Assembly (NCBI GenBank): GCA_016873905.1
Contig: VGVU01000046.1
Coordinates: 1 to 10,129 of the forward strand
DNA length: 10,129 nt
Source: Betaproteobacteria bacterium
GTDB lineage: Bacteria; Pseudomonadota; Gammaproteobacteria; Burkholderiales; Thiobacillaceae
Direction: 5' to 3'
The position numbers and the translations under genes are program-made. Below, piece by piece: positions 7,429 to 10,129 of this stretch; positions within the stretch are counted from its first letter, which is position 1, and the number at the start of each line of letters is the position of its first letter. The notes under the pieces are model-generated. The model was not told the origin of the DNA, did no database searches, and saw only the letters and a list, made by a program, of their open reading frames with translations.

Positions 7429-7433
7429 TGGTC

Positions 7434-8714
7434 GTGTCAGTTGAGAGTTTGCGTTTTATCAGTTTGTTGACCAAAAATACGGTTGCACTCATTTTGGCGG
7501 GCGGGCGTGGTAGCCGTCTCATGCAGCTTACGGACTGGCGCTCCAAGCCAGCGGTTCCGTTTGGCGGCAAGTTCCGCATCATCGACTTTCCGCTCTCTAA
7601 CTGCATCAATTCCGGCATCCGCCGCATGGGGGTGCTGACCCAGTACAAGGCCCATTCGCTGATCAATCATGTGCAACGCGGCTGGGGCTTCCTGCGGGGT
7701 GAGTTTGGCGAGTTTGTCGAGGTTTTGCCGGCGCAGCAGCGGGTGGCTGAGGATTCCTGGTACAAGGGCACGGCGGACGCCATTTACCAAAACCTCGACA
7801 TCCTGCGCGTACACAAACCCGAGTATGTGCTGATCCTGGCCGGCGACCATGTGTACAAGATGGACTACGGCAAGTTGATCGCCTTCCATGTGGAGAAAAA
7901 TGCTGACATGTCGGTCGCCTGTATTGAGGTGCCGCTCAAGGATGCCTCTGCCTTTGGCGTGATGACGGTGGATGGTGAGGAGCGGGTGACGGCCTTTGCC
8001 GAAAAACCCAAGAACCCCAGCCCCATGCCAGGTCGCGACGATGTGGCACTGTGCTCGATGGGCGTTTATGTCTTTAATGCCAAATTCCTGTTTGAGCAAT
8101 TGGTGCGTGATGCCGATGAGCCGCATTCGGAGCACGATTTCGGCAAGAACATCATCCCGCATCTTATTGATGCCCATTACCGGGTTTATGCCCAAAGTTT
8201 CTCGGATAGCGCCGTGCGCAGTCCGGAGGAAGGCCCTTATTGGCGCGATGTCGGAACGGTCGATGCCTACTGGGAAGCCAACCTGGCGCTGGCCGATGTG
8301 ACCCCTGACTTCAACATGTACGACGACACCTGGCCGATCTGGACCTATCAGGAGCAACTCCCGCCCGCCAAGTTTGTGTTCGACGAGGAGCATCGGCGCG
8401 GCATGGCCATCGACTCCATCATCTCGGGCGGCTGTATTGTTTCGGGCGCTACGGTCAAGCACTCGGTGCTGTTTTCCAATGTCAAGGTCTCAGAGCATTC
8501 CTATCTGGAAGACGCCGTGGTGCTGCCCAATGTGCGCATCGGCGCCCATTGCACCCTGAAACGCGTGGTGATTGACAAGGGCTGTTGCATTCCGCCGGGG
8601 ACCAGTATTGGCGTCGATCCCGAGGCTGATCGCGCCCGTTTCCATGTCAGCGACAGCGGTGTGACCCTGGTGACGCCGGAAATGCTCGGGCAAGAGATTC
8701 ATTATTTCCGTTGA
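7434..8714 (+). CDS. glgC: Glucose-1-phosphate adenylyltransferase (ADP-glucose pyrophosphorylase)
   Basis: This cytosolic enzyme makes ADP-glucose and pyrophosphate from glucose 1-phosphate and ATP, the committed and normally allosteric step of glycogen synthesis. From GTG 7434 it has 426 residues (428 from ATG 7428), close to the E. coli length of 431. The nucleotidyltransferase domain (about 14-290) shows the ATP loop LAGGRGSR (21-28), KPAVPFGGKFRIIDFPLSNC, WYKGTADA, catalytic AGDH with D138, the glucose-1-phosphate site EKP with K191, and YWRDVGT (269-275). A C-terminal left-handed beta-helix (about 310-420) follows. Several positions that form the fructose 1,6-bisphosphate site in E. coli differ here: Lys39 to Trp35, His46 to Pro42, Arg386 to Lys382 and Arg419 to Pro415. 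The activator may therefore differ. It diverges from glgB and is followed by a GH57 gene. Confidence 0.96.
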   Translation: MSVESLRFISLLTKNTVALILAGGRGSRLMQLTDWRSKPAVPFGGKFRIIDFPLSNCINSGIRRMGVLTQYKAHSLINHVQRGWGFLRGEFGEFVEVLPAQQRVAEDSWYKGTADAIYQNLDILRVHKPEYVLILAGDHVYKMDYGKLIAFHVEKNADMSVACIEVPLKDASAFGVMTVDGEERVTAFAEKPKNPSPMPGRDDVALCSMGVYVFNAKFLFEQLVRDADEPHSEHDFGKNIIPHLIDAHYRVYAQSFSDSAVRSPEEGPYWRDVGTVDAYWEANLALADVTPDFNMYDDTWPIWTYQEQLPPAKFVFDEEHRRGMAIDSIISGGCIVSGATVKHSVLFSNVKVSEHSYLEDAVVLPNVRIGAHCTLKRVVIDKGCCIPPGTSIGVDPEADRARFHVSDSGVTLVTPEMLGQEIHYFR

Positions 8715-8822
8715 GTCTAAAACAATCTCAGAGACTCCGGCGGAACGCGGGTAAAATCCTCTCCATGGCGGCGCAGGCCGCCATTTTCTCGGCGCGATCC
8801 TCAGCGCGATCCTGTAAATCTC
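8715..8822 (+). other. glgC to GH57 intergenic leader
   Basis: Besides the hairpin above, this 108-base gap has a 6-bp inverted repeat around the glgC stop (GAGTCT at 8713-8718 and AGACTC at 8732-8737). It also has a TAAAAT hexamer at 8752-8757 that could be a -10 box without a good -35, and a direct repeat of GCGCGATCCT (8792-8801 and 8804-8813). No clear Shine-Dalgarno sequence precedes the GH57 ATG. Confidence 0.4.
8765..8788 (+). terminator. Candidate intrinsic terminator after glgC
   Basis: A perfect 8-bp stem, ATGGCGGC paired with GCCGCCAT around a GCAG loop, is followed by a run of only four Ts ending in C. It lies 51 bases after the glgC stop and 35 bases before the GH57 start. It would end or weaken the glgC transcript. 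The short T-run means partial read-through is likely, and the hairpin could instead sit in the leader of the GH57 gene. Confidence 0.55.
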
Positions 8823-10129
8823 ATGACTGAACTTGCATTGTGCTGGCACTTCCATCAACCCGATTATCGCGGGGACGATGGGGTTTACCGCCTGCCATGG
8901 ACCTATCTGCACGCCTTCAAGGATTATTCCGACATGGCGGCACATCTGGAGGCGCATCCCGGGGTTCGCGCTGTGGTCAATTTTGTGCCAGTGCTGCTGG
9001 ACCAGTTGGATGACTACGCCGACCAGTTTCGCACCGGTGCCGTGCGCGATCCGCTGCTGGCAGCCCTGATTGATCCCCAGCCTGGCGCCACCCTCGAGAA
9101 GCGGCGCGCCCTGGTGGCGGCCTGTTTTCGACTCAATGTGCCGACGATGCTGAACTGGTTCGCCGGTTACCGGGCGCTGTACACCGCCTGGAAAAATATC
9201 GAGGAAGAGGGGGATGCGGCCCTGGCGGATCTTCCGGAGGCCTATTTTGCGGATCTGGTGACCTGGTATCACCTTGCCTGGAGTGGCGAATCCGTGCGTC
9301 GGGCACTGCCGGAATTGGCCCATTGGCTGAGCCGCGAAGACCACTTCACGCTGAGTGAGCGACGGCAGTTGTTTGGCTGGATGGGTGCTGTCGTGGCGGG
9401 CATCATTCCGCGCTTCCGGGCCTTGATGGAACGCGGTCAGATCGAGATCTCGACCACGCCGCATAGTCATCCCATCCTGCCCCTGCTGCTCGATTTTGGG
9501 AGTGCGCGTGAGGCCCGGCCCGGTCTGCCGTTGCCCGAGCAGCCCGGCTATCCGGGGGGGAAGGCGCGTGCCGAGGTGCATGTGGCGGCAGCGATCGCGA
9601 CCCATACCGCGCACTTTGGCCAGGTGCCGACCGGATGTTGGCCGGCCGAGGGCGGGGTTTCGGAGGCCACGCTTGCCGTCCTGCAAGCGGCTGGATTGCG
9701 TTGGGCGGCGAGTGGCGGCGGCGTTCTGGCTCATTCGCGGGTCGGGACGGCGCTGGCCGATGCGCCAGGTTGGTTCGTCGGCAAGCTGGCAGATGATCGT
9801 CCGGGCGAACGGCCCATGGCCTGTTTCTTCCGTGATGACCACCTCTCTGACCTCATTGGCTTTGAGTATCAGCATTGGCATGCGGGCGATGCGGTGCGTC
9901 ATTTTATTCACGCGCTGGAATCCTATGGCCAGCGCCATTCGCGGTTGGCCACGGTGATTCTCGATGGCGAGAATGCGTGGGAGTATTACCCGTACAACGG
10001 CTGGTATTTCCTGGATGAGTTGTATACCGCGCTGGAGACGCACGCCGGGCTGGAGACCACGACCTTCAGCGCCTATCTGGATGCGCATACCGAGACCCTG
10101 GGTCAATTGCCCCATCTCGTGGCCGGGAG
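8823..10129 (+). CDS. Glycoside hydrolase family 57 alpha-glucan-acting enzyme (3' end cut by window edge)
   Basis: About 435 residues are visible from ATG 8823, running off the right edge. GH57 enzymes are retaining alpha-glucan hydrolases, glucanotransferases or branching enzymes on a (beta/alpha)7 barrel. The conserved regions appear in order: CWHFHQPDYR with HQP at 11-13, EISTTPHSHPILPLL (208-222), GCWPAEGG with the probable nucleophile E276, and VILDGENAWEYYPYNG with the probable acid/base D381. The spacing of 105 residues between the two is close to what I recall for amylopullulanase-type members (E291, D394), and longer than in 4-alpha-glucanotransferases. No signal peptide is seen, so it acts in the cytosol, probably on glycogen or maltodextrin. 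Position just after glgC supports a role in glycogen turnover or remodelling. The exact activity cannot be read from sequence. The ATG is placed at the start of the first conserved strand; no Shine-Dalgarno sequence supports it. Confidence 0.9.
   Translation, partial: MTELALCWHFHQPDYRGDDGVYRLPWTYLHAFKDYSDMAAHLEAHPGVRAVVNFVPVLLDQLDDYADQFRTGAVRDPLLAALIDPQPGATLEKRRALVAACFRLNVPTMLNWFAGYRALYTAWKNIEEEGDAALADLPEAYFADLVTWYHLAWSGESVRRALPELAHWLSREDHFTLSERRQLFGWMGAVVAGIIPRFRALMERGQIEISTTPHSHPILPLLLDFGSAREARPGLPLPEQPGYPGGKARAEVHVAAAIATHTAHFGQVPTGCWPAEGGVSEATLAVLQAAGLRWAASGGGVLAHSRVGTALADAPGWFVGKLADDRPGERPMACFFRDDHLSDLIGFEYQHWHAGDAVRHFIHALESYGQRHSRLATVILDGENAWEYYPYNGWYFLDELYTALETHAGLETTTFSAYLDAHTETLGQLPHLVAG

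Noticed and set aside
7437..8462. A 341-codon open frame on the minus strand opposite glgC
   Set aside because: It mirrors the glgC codon pattern and shows no protein family features.
8490..10115. A 541-codon open frame on the minus strand opposite glgC's end and the GH57 gene
   Set aside because: It lies fully antisense to two strongly recognised genes, has no recognisable domain, and long antisense frames are common in GC-rich coding DNA.

Overview
The window looks like ordinary chromosomal DNA from a GC-rich proteobacterium, most likely a gamma- or betaproteobacterium. The reasons are a 2-methylcitrate (prp) locus led by a GntR/FadR-type regulator, a SirB-family membrane protein, a classical Pgi, and a GlgB/GlgC pair of proteobacterial type. 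I see no RNA genes, mobile elements, CRISPR arrays or signs of recent transfer. Apart from a gap of about 200 bases at 1503-1704, a divergent promoter region at 7266-7433 and a leader at 8715-8822, the window is almost wholly coding.

Left part (minus strand, 1-1502): a FadR-subfamily GntR regulator overlaps the start of prpB (2-methylisocitrate lyase) by 4 bases. prpB is cut by the left edge of the window; about 20 C-terminal residues are missing by family length. Two copies of the palindrome TTGTCGACAA, 64 bp apart, lie just upstream of the regulator. They are the best candidate operators for autoregulation of the propionate-degradation operon.

Middle part (minus strand, 7265 down to 1705): glgB, pgi, sirB-like and xseA lie head to tail with gaps of 13, 1 and 3 bases, and are probably one transcript starting at glgB. 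glgB (branching enzyme) and pgi (glucose-6-phosphate/fructose-6-phosphate interconversion) join glycogen building to central sugar-phosphate metabolism. The SirB-like protein and the exonuclease VII large subunit look like passengers.

Right part (plus strand, 7434-10129): glgC (ADP-glucose pyrophosphorylase) diverges from glgB across a promoter region of about 170 bp. A GH57 glycoside hydrolase follows, truncated by the right edge. A hairpin with a short T-run lies between glgC and the GH57 gene. The two divergent units together form a glycogen/alpha-glucan cluster: GlgC makes ADP-glucose, GlgB branches the polymer, and the GH57 enzyme probably cuts or rearranges alpha-glucan. A glycogen synthase gene is not in the window and may lie just beyond the right edge.

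I did not find a clearly new biological system. The most useful second looks are the paired regulator palindromes, the changed activator-site residues in GlgC, the hairpin touching the glgB ribosome binding site, and the GH57 enzyme inside the glycogen cluster.
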